Position numbers and translations under genes: made by a program. From positions 1,503,495 through 1,567,494 of the forward strand of contig NZ_JAWXCX010000001.1 of the NCBI RefSeq assembly GCF_033845285.1: DNA of 64,000 nt, in the 5' to 3' direction. The notes under the pieces were generated by a model that made no database searches, was not told where the DNA came from, and saw only the letters and a list, made by a program, of their open reading frames with translations. The DNA comes from Marinococcus sp. PL1-022 (GTDB lineage Bacteria > Bacillota > Bacilli > Bacillales > Marinococcaceae). Within the stretch, counting starts at the first letter, position 1. Every line of letters starts with the position of its first letter. Positions 34,266 to 43,339 of this stretch are shown one piece after another.

Positions 34266-35342
34266 ATGATTACATTCACTGACATTGCAAAGACGTTTCC
34301 CGGTGCCGACGACCCGGCCGTTCAAAACTTTAACGCCACGGTCGAGCAGGGAGAATTTTTCGTCTTGATCGGCCCGAGCGGGTGCGGCAAGACGACCACG
34401 CTCAAAATGATCAACCGGCTGATTGAGCCAAGCACCGGTACCATCCGGATCCAGGACAAGGACATCCGGGAGTGGGACCGCCATGAGCTGCGGTGGAACG
34501 TCGGATACGTGCTGCAGCAGATTGCGCTGTTTCCGACGATGACGATTGCCGAAAACATTGCGGTCGTTCCGGAAATGCGGCGCTGGAAGAAAAACGAGAT
34601 CAAAGAACGCGTCGATGAACTGCTGCAGATGGTCGGCCTCGATCCGGATACATACCGCAACCGGAAGCCGTCGGAGCTGTCCGGCGGCCAGCAGCAGCGG
34701 ATCGGGGTGATACGGGCCCTTGCCGCGGATCCGGACATCATCCTGATGGATGAGCCGTTCAGCGCGCTCGATCCGCTGAGCCGCGAACAGCTGCAGGAGG
34801 ACATCCGTGCCCTGCAGCAGAACATCCAGAAAACGATCGTCTTCGTCACCCACGACATGGACGAGGCGCTGGCCCTAGGTGACCGGATCTGCCTCATGAA
34901 GGACGGCGATATCGTGCAGATCGGCACGCCGCGCGAGCTTAAAAATGAGCCGGCCAACGATTTTGTGCGCGACTTTATCGGGGACCGCCGGGATGAATGG
35001 GACACCCCGGTCCGGTCGGTTATGAGCGGACGCGACAGCCAGTACATCGCAAGCGTCCACGACATGCCTGAAATGCCGCTCTACCCGGCGCCGCTGTATA
35101 TTTTCGACCAGAACGACACGTTTCTCGGCCGCCGGGACGGCGACTCGATTGCGTCCCAGAAAACCGTCATTTCCCCGGATCACGTGCTGTATGACGCCCT
35201 CAGGACCTTCAACGATACCGATGCCGAAGCGCTGCCGGTGCTCGAAGAAGGACGGCTCGTCGGCGCGCTCAGCTACAAGGACGTGATGCAGTTTCTGCAG
35301 AAAGCAAAGCTCGCACCCGCGGGAGGTGACACCGAATCATGA
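34266..35342 (+). CDS. opuCA: Osmoprotectant-type ABC transporter ATPase (OpuCA/EgtV-like)
   Basis: 358 residues: an ATPase domain (about 1-240) with Walker A GPSGCGKTTT, signature LSGGQQQR and Walker B IILMDEPFSALD, then a C-terminal region (about 250-350) resembling CBS domains (SVHDMPEMPLYP and the second copy ending in LVGALSYKDVMQFL). In OpuC-type systems the CBS domains sense ionic strength. AGAGGGGG precedes the ATG at 34266. The stop overlaps the next start (ATGA). Related systems import glycine betaine, carnitine or choline, and the EgtUV branch imports ergothioneine, so the substrate is not certain. Confidence 0.9.
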   Translation: MITFTDIAKTFPGADDPAVQNFNATVEQGEFFVLIGPSGCGKTTTLKMINRLIEPSTGTIRIQDKDIREWDRHELRWNVGYVLQQIALFPTMTIAENIAVVPEMRRWKKNEIKERVDELLQMVGLDPDTYRNRKPSELSGGQQQRIGVIRALAADPDIILMDEPFSALDPLSREQLQEDIRALQQNIQKTIVFVTHDMDEALALGDRICLMKDGDIVQIGTPRELKNEPANDFVRDFIGDRRDEWDTPVRSVMSGRDSQYIASVHDMPEMPLYPAPLYIFDQNDTFLGRRDGDSIASQKTVISPDHVLYDALRTFNDTDAEALPVLEEGRLVGALSYKDVMQFLQKAKLAPAGGDTES

Positions 35343-36877
35343 ATTTACTCGAAAACACCTATCAGCTGTTTACCGACGAGCAGGGGCAGTTCTGGACCCT
35401 CGTGTGGGAGCACGTCAATATGAGTCTGATTTCGCTTCTGTGTGCCTCGTTTATCGCGGTGCCGGTCGGCGTGCTTCTGACCCGGCGCCGGTCAATTGCC
35501 GAACCGATCATCGGGATTGCCGCAGTGCTGCAGACGATTCCGAGTCTGGCCCTGCTCGGGTTCATGATTCTCATACTCAACCAGATCGGCACGGTGCCGG
35601 CCGTGGTCGCCCTGACCGCCTATGCGCTGCTTCCGATCCTGCGCAACACCTACACCGGCATTGCCGGCGTGGATCCGGCCCTTGTGGAGGCGGCCACCGG
35701 CATGGGGATGAATTCCTTCCGGCGCCTGCGCAAAATTGAGCTGCCGATGGCCATGCCGGTCATCATGGCCGGCATCCGGACCTCCATGGTGCTGATTGTC
35801 GGAACCGCCACCCTGGCGGCGCTGATCAGCGCCGGGGGCCTCGGCGATTTCATCATGACGGGCATCGACCGGGCGGACAACGCCTACATTCTGCTTGGCG
35901 CCATTCCGGCCGCTCTACTGGCTCTGTTTTTTGACCTGGTGCTGCGGATCACCGAACGCACGTCCCAGGGCAAAGCGCTGGCCCCGGTCGCGGTTGTCCT
36001 CGGGGTGGCCCTGTTAGTGGTCATCACCCCGGCGCTTGCCTCCACCCAGGAGGAAGAGCTCGTCATCGGCGGGAAGGAAGGGGCCGAACCTGAAATTCTC
36101 GCCAATATGTATTCGCTGCTGATCGAGGAAAACACTGATCTTGATACGAGGGTGGAGGCCGGCCTGGGGAGCACCAGCATCGCCTTTAACGCCCTCGAGT
36201 CGGATGATATTGACATTTATCCGGAGTTTACCGGGACGGTTACCGCCAACCTTTATGACCAGGGCGTCCCGGCCGGAAGCACCCGCGAAGAGGTGTACGA
36301 GGAAGCGCGCAGCCTGCTTGCTGAGGACGACCTGGCCTATCTCGAGCCGATGGAGTACAACAATACGTATGCGCTGGCGCTCCGCGAGGAGGAAGCCGAC
36401 AGCCTCGGCATTGAAACCATTTCGGACCTCGAACCGCACACCGATGAGCTCGTGCCCGGATTCACCTTTGAATTTGCCGACCGGCAGACCGATGGCTATC
36501 CCGCAATTGTCGACACGTACGGCTTTGAGTTTGACGAGGTGGAAACCCTGGACGCCGGCCTTCGTTCGAACGCGCTGCAGGAGGGTCAGATCGATTTGAT
36601 TGACGCCTACTCTACTGATGCGTATATCATAGAGTACGGGCTTACCGTACTTGAAGACGACGAAAATGTGTTTCCGCCGTACCAGGGCGCTCCGCTTTTA
36701 AAGCAGGAAACCCTCGATGACAATCCCGGCCTTGAAGAAGCGTTAAACCGCCTTGGCGGTCAGATTACCAACGAAGAAATGCAGGAAATGAACTACGAGG
36801 TGGACTACGAAAATGCCGACCACCGGGAGGTCGCCCGCAACTACCTCGAAGAACATGACCTGCTCGGCAGCAACTAA
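35339..36877 (+). CDS. Fused permease and substrate-binding protein of the osmoprotectant ABC transporter
   Basis: 512 residues. The N-terminal ~210 residues are an OpuCB-like permease with about five membrane segments and the EAA-loop sequence EAATGMGMNSFRRLRKIELPMAMPV. A further hydrophobic segment (about 212-232, VAVVLGVALLVVITPALA) leads into an OpuAC/ProX-type binding domain (about 238-512: LVIGGKEGAEPEILANMY, DIDIYPEFTGTV, DAYSTDAYI). In B. subtilis these functions are separate genes (opuCB, opuCC, opuCD). Here one chain carries both, like the Lactococcus OpuA and pneumococcal EgtU arrangements, and a homodimer would suffice with the ATPase. The ATG overlaps the upstream stop by 4 nt. 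Confidence 0.9.
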   Translation: MNLLENTYQLFTDEQGQFWTLVWEHVNMSLISLLCASFIAVPVGVLLTRRRSIAEPIIGIAAVLQTIPSLALLGFMILILNQIGTVPAVVALTAYALLPILRNTYTGIAGVDPALVEAATGMGMNSFRRLRKIELPMAMPVIMAGIRTSMVLIVGTATLAALISAGGLGDFIMTGIDRADNAYILLGAIPAALLALFFDLVLRITERTSQGKALAPVAVVLGVALLVVITPALASTQEEELVIGGKEGAEPEILANMYSLLIEENTDLDTRVEAGLGSTSIAFNALESDDIDIYPEFTGTVTANLYDQGVPAGSTREEVYEEARSLLAEDDLAYLEPMEYNNTYALALREEEADSLGIETISDLEPHTDELVPGFTFEFADRQTDGYPAIVDTYGFEFDEVETLDAGLRSNALQEGQIDLIDAYSTDAYIIEYGLTVLEDDENVFPPYQGAPLLKQETLDDNPGLEEALNRLGGQITNEEMQEMNYEVDYENADHREVARNYLEEHDLLGSN

Positions 36878-36913
36878 CGGGCAGCCCGTTATTATCTCAA
36901 GGAGGGATACCCA

Positions 36914-37318
36914 ATGAAAAACCCTGAACGACAAGAAATACGGGCCATACTCGACCGCAGCAAGCGTATCGCGGTCGTCGGCCTGTCGGATAACCCGTAC
37001 CGGACGTCGTACCAGATCAGCAAAGTGATGCTTGAAGCGGGCTATGACATCATTCCGGTCAACCCGACGGTGGAGCAAGTCTTTGACATTCCGGCCGTGG
37101 ATTCGCTGAAAGATATCGAAGGGCACATTGATATCGTAAACGTCTTCCGCCGCAGCGAATTTCTCAAAGGCGTAGCCGAGGAAGCGGTCCAGGTGGACGC
37201 GGACGTGTTCTGGGCCCAACTCGGCCTGGTGAGCGAAGACGCGTACGAGATTGCAGCCAACGCAGGCATGACAGTGATCATGGACCGCTGCATTAAAGTG
37301 GAGCATGCGATCGCATAA
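36914..37318 (+). CDS. yneT: CoA-binding domain protein YneT
   Basis: 134 residues forming one CoA-binding Rossmann-like domain (KRIAVVGLSDNPYRTSYQIS, IIPVNPTVEQVF, FWAQLGLVSEDA, DRCIKVEH). The function is unknown; the fold is that of succinyl-CoA synthetase alpha subunits. AAGGAGGG precedes the ATG. The place before parE is the same as in B. subtilis (yneT-parE-parC), although yneS/plsY, which comes before yneT there, is missing. Confidence 0.93.
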   Translation: MKNPERQEIRAILDRSKRIAVVGLSDNPYRTSYQISKVMLEAGYDIIPVNPTVEQVFDIPAVDSLKDIEGHIDIVNVFRRSEFLKGVAEEAVQVDADVFWAQLGLVSEDAYEIAANAGMTVIMDRCIKVEHAIA

Positions 37319-37345
37319 GCACCGATTATACCGAACAGCATCCAG

Positions 37346-37375
37346 CCTTGGCGGGTTTCCCTGCCAAGGTTTTCC
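37346..37375 (+). terminator. Rho-independent terminator after yneT
   Basis: CCTTGGC (37346-37352) pairs with GCCAAGG (37363-37369), followed by TTTTCCT. Confidence 0.75.
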
Positions 37376-37423
37376 TGTCTGCAGAGGAGATTGCCCCAAA
37401 ATAAAAACATATGTTCCCGTTCA

Positions 37424-37453
37424 TTGACAAACTGTGTTAGTATGAAATATAAC
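37424..37453 (+). promoter_or_regulatory. SigA-type promoter of parE-parC
   Basis: A perfect TTGACA (37424-37429), an 18-bp spacer and TATAAC (37448-37453), 33 bp before the parE start. Confidence 0.75.
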
Positions 37454-37485
37454 TAGAACGGAGAACGAAGAAGGGAGAGACAGGA

Positions 37486-39462
37486 GTGGCAGCAGATAAA
37501 TCCTATCAATACAATGATGAATCCATTCAGGTACTGGAGGGGCTCGAGGCGGTACGGAAACGGCCGGGCATGTATATCGGCAGTACAGACAGCCGCGGGC
37601 TTCACCACCTGGTTTTTGAAATTCTTGATAATTCAGTCGATGAAGCGATCGCCGGCTACGGCAGCGTGATCGAAGTGACGCTCCACAAGGACGGAAGCGT
37701 GTCTGTGTCCGATCATGGGCGGGGCATGCCGACCGGCACCCACAGCTCCGGCAAGCCGACACCGGAAGTAATTCTGACCGTGCTTCATGCCGGCGGGAAA
37801 TTCGGCCAGGGCGGCTACGCCACAAGCGGCGGCCTGCATGGCGTCGGCGCCTCGGTGGTCAATGCGCTGTCAGAATGGCTTGAGGTCACCATTTACCGGG
37901 ACAACCAGATTTTCGAGCAGCGCTTTGAAAACGGCGGCCGTCCGGTAACGACGCTTGAACAGAAGGGAAATACCAAAAAAACCGGGACAACGATCCGGTT
38001 TAAGCCGGACGCGTCCATGTTCAATGCGGTGCACTACCAGTTTGACGTGCTTGCCGAACGCCTGCGCGAAGCAGCCTTTCTGTTAAAGGGCACAAGCATC
38101 CGCCTGCATGATAAGCGCGACAAAGAACCGGTGACCGAGGAATTCCAGTTTGACACCGGCATTCAGGCGTTTGTGGAGTATTTAAACGAAGACAAGGAGA
38201 CCCTGCATCCGGTCGTTTCCTTTGAAGGGAAGGCGCAGGACATCGAGGTGGACTTTTCGTTTCAGTTTACCGACGGCTATACCGAGAACATGCTGTCGTT
38301 TGTGAACAACGTCCGCACCCGCGACGGAGGGACCCATGAATCCGGCGCCCGCTCGGCGTTCACCCGTGTGCTCAACGAACACGCCCGCAAGCTGCAGCTG
38401 TTAAAGGACAAGGACAAAAACCTTGACGGCAGCGACATCCGCGAAGGGCTGACCGCCGTGGTCTCCATCCGGATCCCGGAGCATCTGCTGCAGTTTGAAG
38501 GGCAGACGAAAAGCAAGCTCGGGACCCCGGAGGCCCGTTCCGCGGTGGATCAGTATATCACGGACCGCCTGACGTACTTTCTCGAGGAAAACTCGACAAT
38601 CAGCACGATGCTGATCAAAAAAGCCATCAAAGCCGCCCAGGTGCGCGAAGCGGCACGAAAAGCCCGTGAAGAAGCCCGGAACGGCAAAAAGAACCGAAAA
38701 AAAGACGCGCTCCTGAGCGGAAAACTTACCCCGGCCCAGTCCAAAAACCCGGACCGCAATGAGCTGTACCTCGTCGAGGGGGATTCGGCCGGCGGCTCGG
38801 CCAAGCAGGGACGCGACCGCAAATTCCAGGCCGTGCTCCCGCTGCGCGGCAAGGTCATTAATACGGAAAAAGCGAAGCTCGATGACATTATGAAAAACGA
38901 AGAAATCCGCACCATCATCTATGCCCTCGGAGCCGGGGTCGGCACCGATTTCACCCTCGAGGACCGGAATTACGACAAGGTCGTCATCATGACAGACGCC
39001 GATACCGACGGTGCTCACATTCAGGTGCTTCTACTGACGTTTTTCTACCGCTACATGCGGGAGCTCGTGGAATCAGGAAAGGTTTATATTGCCCTGCCGC
39101 CGCTCTATAAGATCAGCAAGGGCAGCGGCCCCAAGCAGAAATCCGAATACGCCTGGGAGGAGAACGGCCTGCAGGAAGCCATCCAGCGCATTGGCAAGGG
39201 CTACGCCATCCAGCGCTACAAGGGGCTCGGCGAAATGGATGCCTCCCAGCTGTGGGAAACGACGATGAACCCGGAGAGCCGGACCCTCATCCGGGTGACT
39301 GTGGAAGACGGCGCCCGCGCGGACCGGCGGGTATCCACGCTGATGGGAAATAAAGTGGAGCCCCGGCGCAAGTGGATTGAATCGAACGTGGCGTTTGGCA
39401 TGGAAGAGGATTTGAATATTTTGGATAACACTGACCTGCAGATTATTAAGGAGGAACCGTAA
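37486..39462 (+). CDS. parE: DNA topoisomerase IV subunit B
   Basis: The ATPase subunit of the enzyme that separates replicated chromosomes. 658 residues: a GHKL ATPase domain (LVFEILDNSVDEAIAGYG, GRGMPTG, GGLHGVGASVVNALS), a transducer region, and a TOPRIM domain with VEGDSAGGSAKQGRDR and DADTDGAH. The GTG at 37486 follows AAGGGAG by 8 nt and gives the ParE-like start VAADKSYQYNDESIQVLEGLE. The parC start codon follows its TAA directly. The distinction from GyrB rests on the pairing with parC and the yneT neighbourhood. Confidence 0.96.
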   Translation: MAADKSYQYNDESIQVLEGLEAVRKRPGMYIGSTDSRGLHHLVFEILDNSVDEAIAGYGSVIEVTLHKDGSVSVSDHGRGMPTGTHSSGKPTPEVILTVLHAGGKFGQGGYATSGGLHGVGASVVNALSEWLEVTIYRDNQIFEQRFENGGRPVTTLEQKGNTKKTGTTIRFKPDASMFNAVHYQFDVLAERLREAAFLLKGTSIRLHDKRDKEPVTEEFQFDTGIQAFVEYLNEDKETLHPVVSFEGKAQDIEVDFSFQFTDGYTENMLSFVNNVRTRDGGTHESGARSAFTRVLNEHARKLQLLKDKDKNLDGSDIREGLTAVVSIRIPEHLLQFEGQTKSKLGTPEARSAVDQYITDRLTYFLEENSTISTMLIKKAIKAAQVREAARKAREEARNGKKNRKKDALLSGKLTPAQSKNPDRNELYLVEGDSAGGSAKQGRDRKFQAVLPLRGKVINTEKAKLDDIMKNEEIRTIIYALGAGVGTDFTLEDRNYDKVVIMTDADTDGAHIQVLLLTFFYRYMRELVESGKVYIALPPLYKISKGSGPKQKSEYAWEENGLQEAIQRIGKGYAIQRYKGLGEMDASQLWETTMNPESRTLIRVTVEDGARADRRVSTLMGNKVEPRRKWIESNVAFGMEEDLNILDNTDLQIIKEEP

Positions 39463-41889
39463 GTGGCTGACGCAGAACAATACTTGGATCTGCGCCTCGA
39501 AGATGTTCTCGGCGAACGCTTCGGGCGCTACAGCAAATACATTATTCAGGAGCGTGCCCTCCCGGACGCACGGGACGGGTTAAAGCCCGTCCAGCGCCGG
39601 ATTCTGTTTGCAATGCTTCAGGACGGAAACACCGCGGAAAAACCGTTCCGCAAAGCAGCAAAAACGGTCGGGAACGTGATCGGGAACTATCACCCGCACG
39701 GCGATTCCTCCGTGTATGAAGCGATGGTGCGGATGAGCCAGGAGTGGAAGGTCCGCGCCCCGCTTGTGGAGATGCACGGCAACAACGGCTCGGTCGACGG
39801 CGACCCGCCGGCGGCAATGCGGTATACGGAGGCGCGGCTTGCCAACGTTTCGTCGGAGCTGTTGAAAGACATTGAAAAACAGACGGTGGAGCATGTAACA
39901 AACTTTGACGATACCCAGGAAGAGCCGACCGTGCTGCCGGCGAAATTTCCGAATCTGCTGGTAAACGGATCCACCGGCATTTCCTCCGGCTATGCGACCG
40001 ACATTCCGCCGCATCAGCTGGGAGAAATTATTGATGCTGCCGTGGCCCAGCTCGAGAATCCATCGGTGTCGACCGAGGAATTGATGCAGTACGTGCAGGG
40101 TCCAGATTTCCCAACCGGCGGCGTTATTCAGGGCAAGGACGGCATCCGCCAGGCGTACGAGACCGGACGGGGAAAAGTGGTCGTCCGGGCCAAAACGAGC
40201 ATTGAGCAGGTGCGGGGCGGCCGGGAACAGATTCTGATCACCGAACTGCCGTATGAAGTCAACAAATCCACGCTTGTGAAGAAAATGGATGAGCTCCGGT
40301 TTGACCGCAAAGTGGACGGCGTCGCCGAGGTGCGCGACGACACGGACCGGACCGGCCTCCGGGTCGTCATTGAGCTCAAAAAAGATGCCGATGCCCAGAG
40401 CGTGCTGAACTTTTATTACAAAATGACCGACCTGCAGGTGTCGTACAATTTCAATATGGTCGCCATCAGCAACCGCACCCCGCAGCTGATGAATTTAAAA
40501 CAGCTGCTTGATGCCTATATCAGCCACCGCCGGAGCGTTGTCACCAACCGTTCCCAGTTTGACCTCAACAAAGCAGAACAGCGCCAGCACATCGTCGAAG
40601 GCCTGATCAAGGCGATCAGCGTACTTGACCAGGTGATTGATACGATCCGCCAGTCGGAAAACAAGAAAAATGCGAAGGAAAACCTGGTGGAGCAGTTTGC
40701 CTTTACCGATGCGCAGGCCGAGGCCATTGTGAACCTGCAGCTCTACCGGTTAACCAATACCGACGTCACGCAGCTCGAAAAAGAAGCCGGTCAGCTCGAG
40801 AAAGAAATCAAGCGGCTCCGCGGCATCCTGTCGAGCGAAAAAAAGCTGCAGCAGGTGGTGAAAAAAGAACTCGAGGAAGTCAAGAAGCAGTATGACGACA
40901 GCCGCCGTACCGTGATTGAAGCAGAAATCGAAGAGCTTAAAATCGACCGCGAAGTGATGATTCCGTCTGAGGACGTGATTGTTACCGCTACGGCAGAAGG
41001 ATATATTAAACGCACGAGCCAGCGGTCCTATGCGGCTTCCAACACTGAACCGCCGGGAATGAAGGAAGAAGATTCCCTGTTGTTTTTCCGCGACATGAAC
41101 ACAACAGACATGCTGCTGCTGTTTACGAAAAAAGGACAGTTTATCTATCTGCCGGTACATATGCTCTCCGACATCCGCTGGAAGGATAACGGCCAGCATA
41201 TCGGCAATGTTTCCCCGCTGGATCCGGGGGATGCGCTGGTGGCAGTAGTGCCGGTCCAGGAGTTTACCGAAGAGGATTATTTTGTGTTCATTACCCGCCA
41301 GGGCATGATCAAAAAAACGGCGATGACCGCTTATCAGGCTTCGCGCTACGGGCGATCGATGATCGGAGTGAATGTAAAGGACGGGGACGAAGTGCTTTCC
41401 GTGTACCAGACGAACGGGGAGCAGGAGTTGTTTCTCACCACTCATCAAAACTACGGGCTCCGCTTCCATGAACAGGAGGTTTCCCCAGTCGGTGTCCGGG
41501 CGGCCGGCGTCAAAGCCATTGATTTAAAAGACGGCGATGTGGTCACCGGGGCGCATGTGACGTCAGCCTATGAAACCGAGGATGCAGTCATGGTCACCCA
41601 GCGCGGGGGCGTCAAACGCATGAGTCTCGATGATATACCGATAACAAACCGGGCCAAGCGGGGCGTCGTCCTCTGGAAGGAAGTCAAATCCAAACCGCAC
41701 CGGATCATCGCGAGCTATATCCTGGACGGTGATCCGTTTGTGCTGCAGGCCCGGACGAAAAACATGACGGTCACGATTGATCCGACGAAATACCGGAGAG
41801 TCGACCGTTACAGCAACGGTTCCTATGTTATTGATACGAAACAGCACGGAGTAATTGAAGCGGTATGGAAGGATATTCCGTACCAGTAA
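39463..41889 (+). CDS. parC: DNA topoisomerase IV subunit A
   Basis: The cutting and rejoining subunit of topoisomerase IV. 808 residues: a winged-helix/tower domain with catalytic Tyr121 ([10 protein letters not shown]) and the quinolone-resistance region around [19 protein letters not shown]. Position 82 of this stretch has serine followed by Ser, the usual sensitive-type residues. A long coiled coil (about 435-500) and a C-terminal beta-pinwheel with [11 protein letters not shown]-like repeats follow. A GTG start lies directly after the parE stop with AAGGAGG upstream. Confidence 0.96.
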   Translation: MADAEQYLDLRLEDVLGERFGRYSKYIIQERALPDARDGLKPVQRRILFAMLQDGNTAEKPFRKAAKTVGNVIGNYHPHGDSSVYEAMVRMSQEWKVRAPLVEMHGNNGSVDGDPPAAMRYTEARLANVSSELLKDIEKQTVEHVTNFDDTQEEPTVLPAKFPNLLVNGSTGISSGYATDIPPHQLGEIIDAAVAQLENPSVSTEELMQYVQGPDFPTGGVIQGKDGIRQAYETGRGKVVVRAKTSIEQVRGGREQILITELPYEVNKSTLVKKMDELRFDRKVDGVAEVRDDTDRTGLRVVIELKKDADAQSVLNFYYKMTDLQVSYNFNMVAISNRTPQLMNLKQLLDAYISHRRSVVTNRSQFDLNKAEQRQHIVEGLIKAISVLDQVIDTIRQSENKKNAKENLVEQFAFTDAQAEAIVNLQLYRLTNTDVTQLEKEAGQLEKEIKRLRGILSSEKKLQQVVKKELEEVKKQYDDSRRTVIEAEIEELKIDREVMIPSEDVIVTATAEGYIKRTSQRSYAASNTEPPGMKEEDSLLFFRDMNTTDMLLLFTKKGQFIYLPVHMLSDIRWKDNGQHIGNVSPLDPGDALVAVVPVQEFTEEDYFVFITRQGMIKKTAMTAYQASRYGRSMIGVNVKDGDEVLSVYQTNGEQELFLTTHQNYGLRFHEQEVSPVGVRAAGVKAIDLKDGDVVTGAHVTSAYETEDAVMVTQRGGVKRMSLDDIPITNRAKRGVVLWKEVKSKPHRIIASYILDGDPFVLQARTKNMTVTIDPTKYRRVDRYSNGSYVIDTKQHGVIEAVWKDIPYQ

Positions 41890-41929
41890 ACAACGATCCG
41901 CTTGCTAACAAAAAGGACGCTGAACAACC

Positions 41930-42445
41930 ATGAAAGCAGGAACACATGTGATCGGAGCAGTTACGGGCGGCCTGGCCGTTCAGTGGCTGACGCCGGTGCC
42001 GTTTGCTTTTTTTGAATGGGAGACAAGCATTTATGTCGCAAGCCTGGTTTTTGGGGGCCTGGCGCCGGACATCTGCCAGCCCAATTCATGGATGGGGAGG
42101 CGGGTGCCGGGCATTTCCCACCTGATTTCGAAGCTGGTGGGGCACCGCACCTTTACTCACAGCCTCCTGCTCGTGCTGCTCGTCTTCCTGTCGCTTGCCC
42201 AGTGGCAGGAAGGATGGGGCCTCGCGCTGCAGTGGGGTATCAGCCTCGGTATTGCGAGCCATATTGTGCTTGATATGATGACCACCAAGGGCGTCCATGT
42301 GCTGTTTCCGCTGCACTATGCCTTTCGGTTCCCATTTACAACAAAAACCGGATCCACCTTTGGCGAAGGGCTGATCAATGCCTTGCTCATCGCCGGATTA
42401 TTTTACGTGAGCTTTCAGCTGTTTTCGATCGATCTCACGCTGTAA
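41930..42445 (+). CDS. YdjM-like membrane metal-dependent hydrolase
   Basis: 171 residues with about four hydrophobic segments and the family's histidine/aspartate motifs: GTHVIGAVTGG, GGLAPDICQPNSWMG, GHRTFTHSL and SHIVLDMMTTKGVHVLFP. These residues probably bind a metal at the membrane. YdjM of E. coli is LexA-regulated, but no LexA box is seen here. The physiological substrate is unknown. It follows parC by 40 nt and ends at a terminator. Confidence 0.85.
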   Translation: MKAGTHVIGAVTGGLAVQWLTPVPFAFFEWETSIYVASLVFGGLAPDICQPNSWMGRRVPGISHLISKLVGHRTFTHSLLLVLLVFLSLAQWQEGWGLALQWGISLGIASHIVLDMMTTKGVHVLFPLHYAFRFPFTTKTGSTFGEGLINALLIAGLFYVSFQLFSIDLTL

Positions 42446-42477
42446 GCCAATCCAATAAAAAGCAACATCCAACGAGG

Positions 42478-42511
42478 AAGCATCAGTAATGAATCTTACT
42501 GGTGCTTTTTA
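42478..42511 (+). terminator. Rho-independent terminator after the ydjM-like gene
   Basis: AGCATCAGTAA (42479-42489) pairs with TTACTGGTGCT (42496-42506), with one G-T pair, then TTTTT. Confidence 0.85.
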
Positions 42512-42514
42512 TTC

Positions 42515-43104
42515 GTGTTGTCTCAAAATACGAAGTTATCTTTAGTATTGAAACAATATATCAGTAACTTCCGATAATATATATTATGTTAACTAGAAAT
42601 AAATAAAGCACTCCATGGTCCTAATTTGGCTTCATGGCTTCACCTTCCCTTTTACTCATCAACTTGGCATGCGTTCTGCCTCTTTAATGTTCACTTCACT
42701 TCTACGTGTCCTCCAGGCAGATTTTATAAATTCAGTGCCCTGTATTTTCAACCTAGGCTATTGGATAAGGTTCATGCTGTGCTGAATTTTTCCTGTGTGC
42801 TTTTAACTCTGCAGGAATGGCTGCCCGTGACCAAGGCGCGATTATTCCTTACAGCCGAACTCGTAAATCGCAGTAGCGGTTTTTGAATCAGCCAACTCAT
42901 TAGCAGCCGGGTTTTTGTCAGTCGTTCAAACAAACCTTTATAATTGCCCGGCAGCTTTTTAGTCAATTTTTTCCGCCTTTTTTATAAGCCATTTTCATTT
43001 TAAGAGCTTGCTGCATTATTTGCTATTTTATAATTATCATCTAAGTCTCCGCTATATTTGCACGACTTATCATTTCTTCATCTGTCTCAGAATCAAATGA
43101 GACA
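42515..43104. mobile_element. Possible decayed insertion sequence or MITE-like segment
   Basis: About 590 bp of AT-rich DNA without a convincing gene, bounded by imperfect inverted repeats: GTGTTGTCTCA at 42515-42525 and TGAGACAGCCTC from 43098. A 64-codon minus-strand open frame (42772-42966) lacks a ribosome binding site and is unlike its neighbours. No transposase motif or target-site duplication was recognised, so this is a suggestion only. Confidence 0.3.
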
Positions 43105-43165
43105 GCCTCCGTTTCAATCCGCCGCCGCTAATGAAATCTGGAGATGCTTTCTGCATCAAAAGCAA

Positions 43166-43192
43166 CAAAAAAAGACCCCCGAAGGAGTCTTT
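43166..43192 (-). terminator. Minus-strand terminator downstream of the 566-residue membrane protein
   Basis: On the minus strand AAAGAC-TCC pairs with GGG-GTCTTT and is followed by TTTTTTG. It lies ~150 nt past the stop codon. Confidence 0.65.
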
Positions 43193-43339
43193 CATGACAT
43201 TTTTGCTCTGTTTAACCGCAGGCAACGCCTGTTTTAATGGCTCTTAGGCACCGCTCCCGCTTCGCCGTGCCGCTTCAGTGGCGCGTATTATGCCTGTCTG
43301 TGAGGTTAACGCCCTGAGAGCGCACAGCTTATAAAATCC

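Larger units (their letters stand above)
42512..43339. other. Long stretch without a recognisable gene
   Basis: Apart from the inverted repeats and one terminator, nothing was recognised. The last ~130 bp (43200-43330) is GC-richer and contains short repeated bits such as GTTAAC and GCC-rich hairpins, but no gene. Confidence 0.6.

Noticed and set aside
42772-42966. Minus-strand 64-codon open frame as a gene
   Set aside because: No ribosome binding site, no recognisable motif, and it lies in the probable decayed element.
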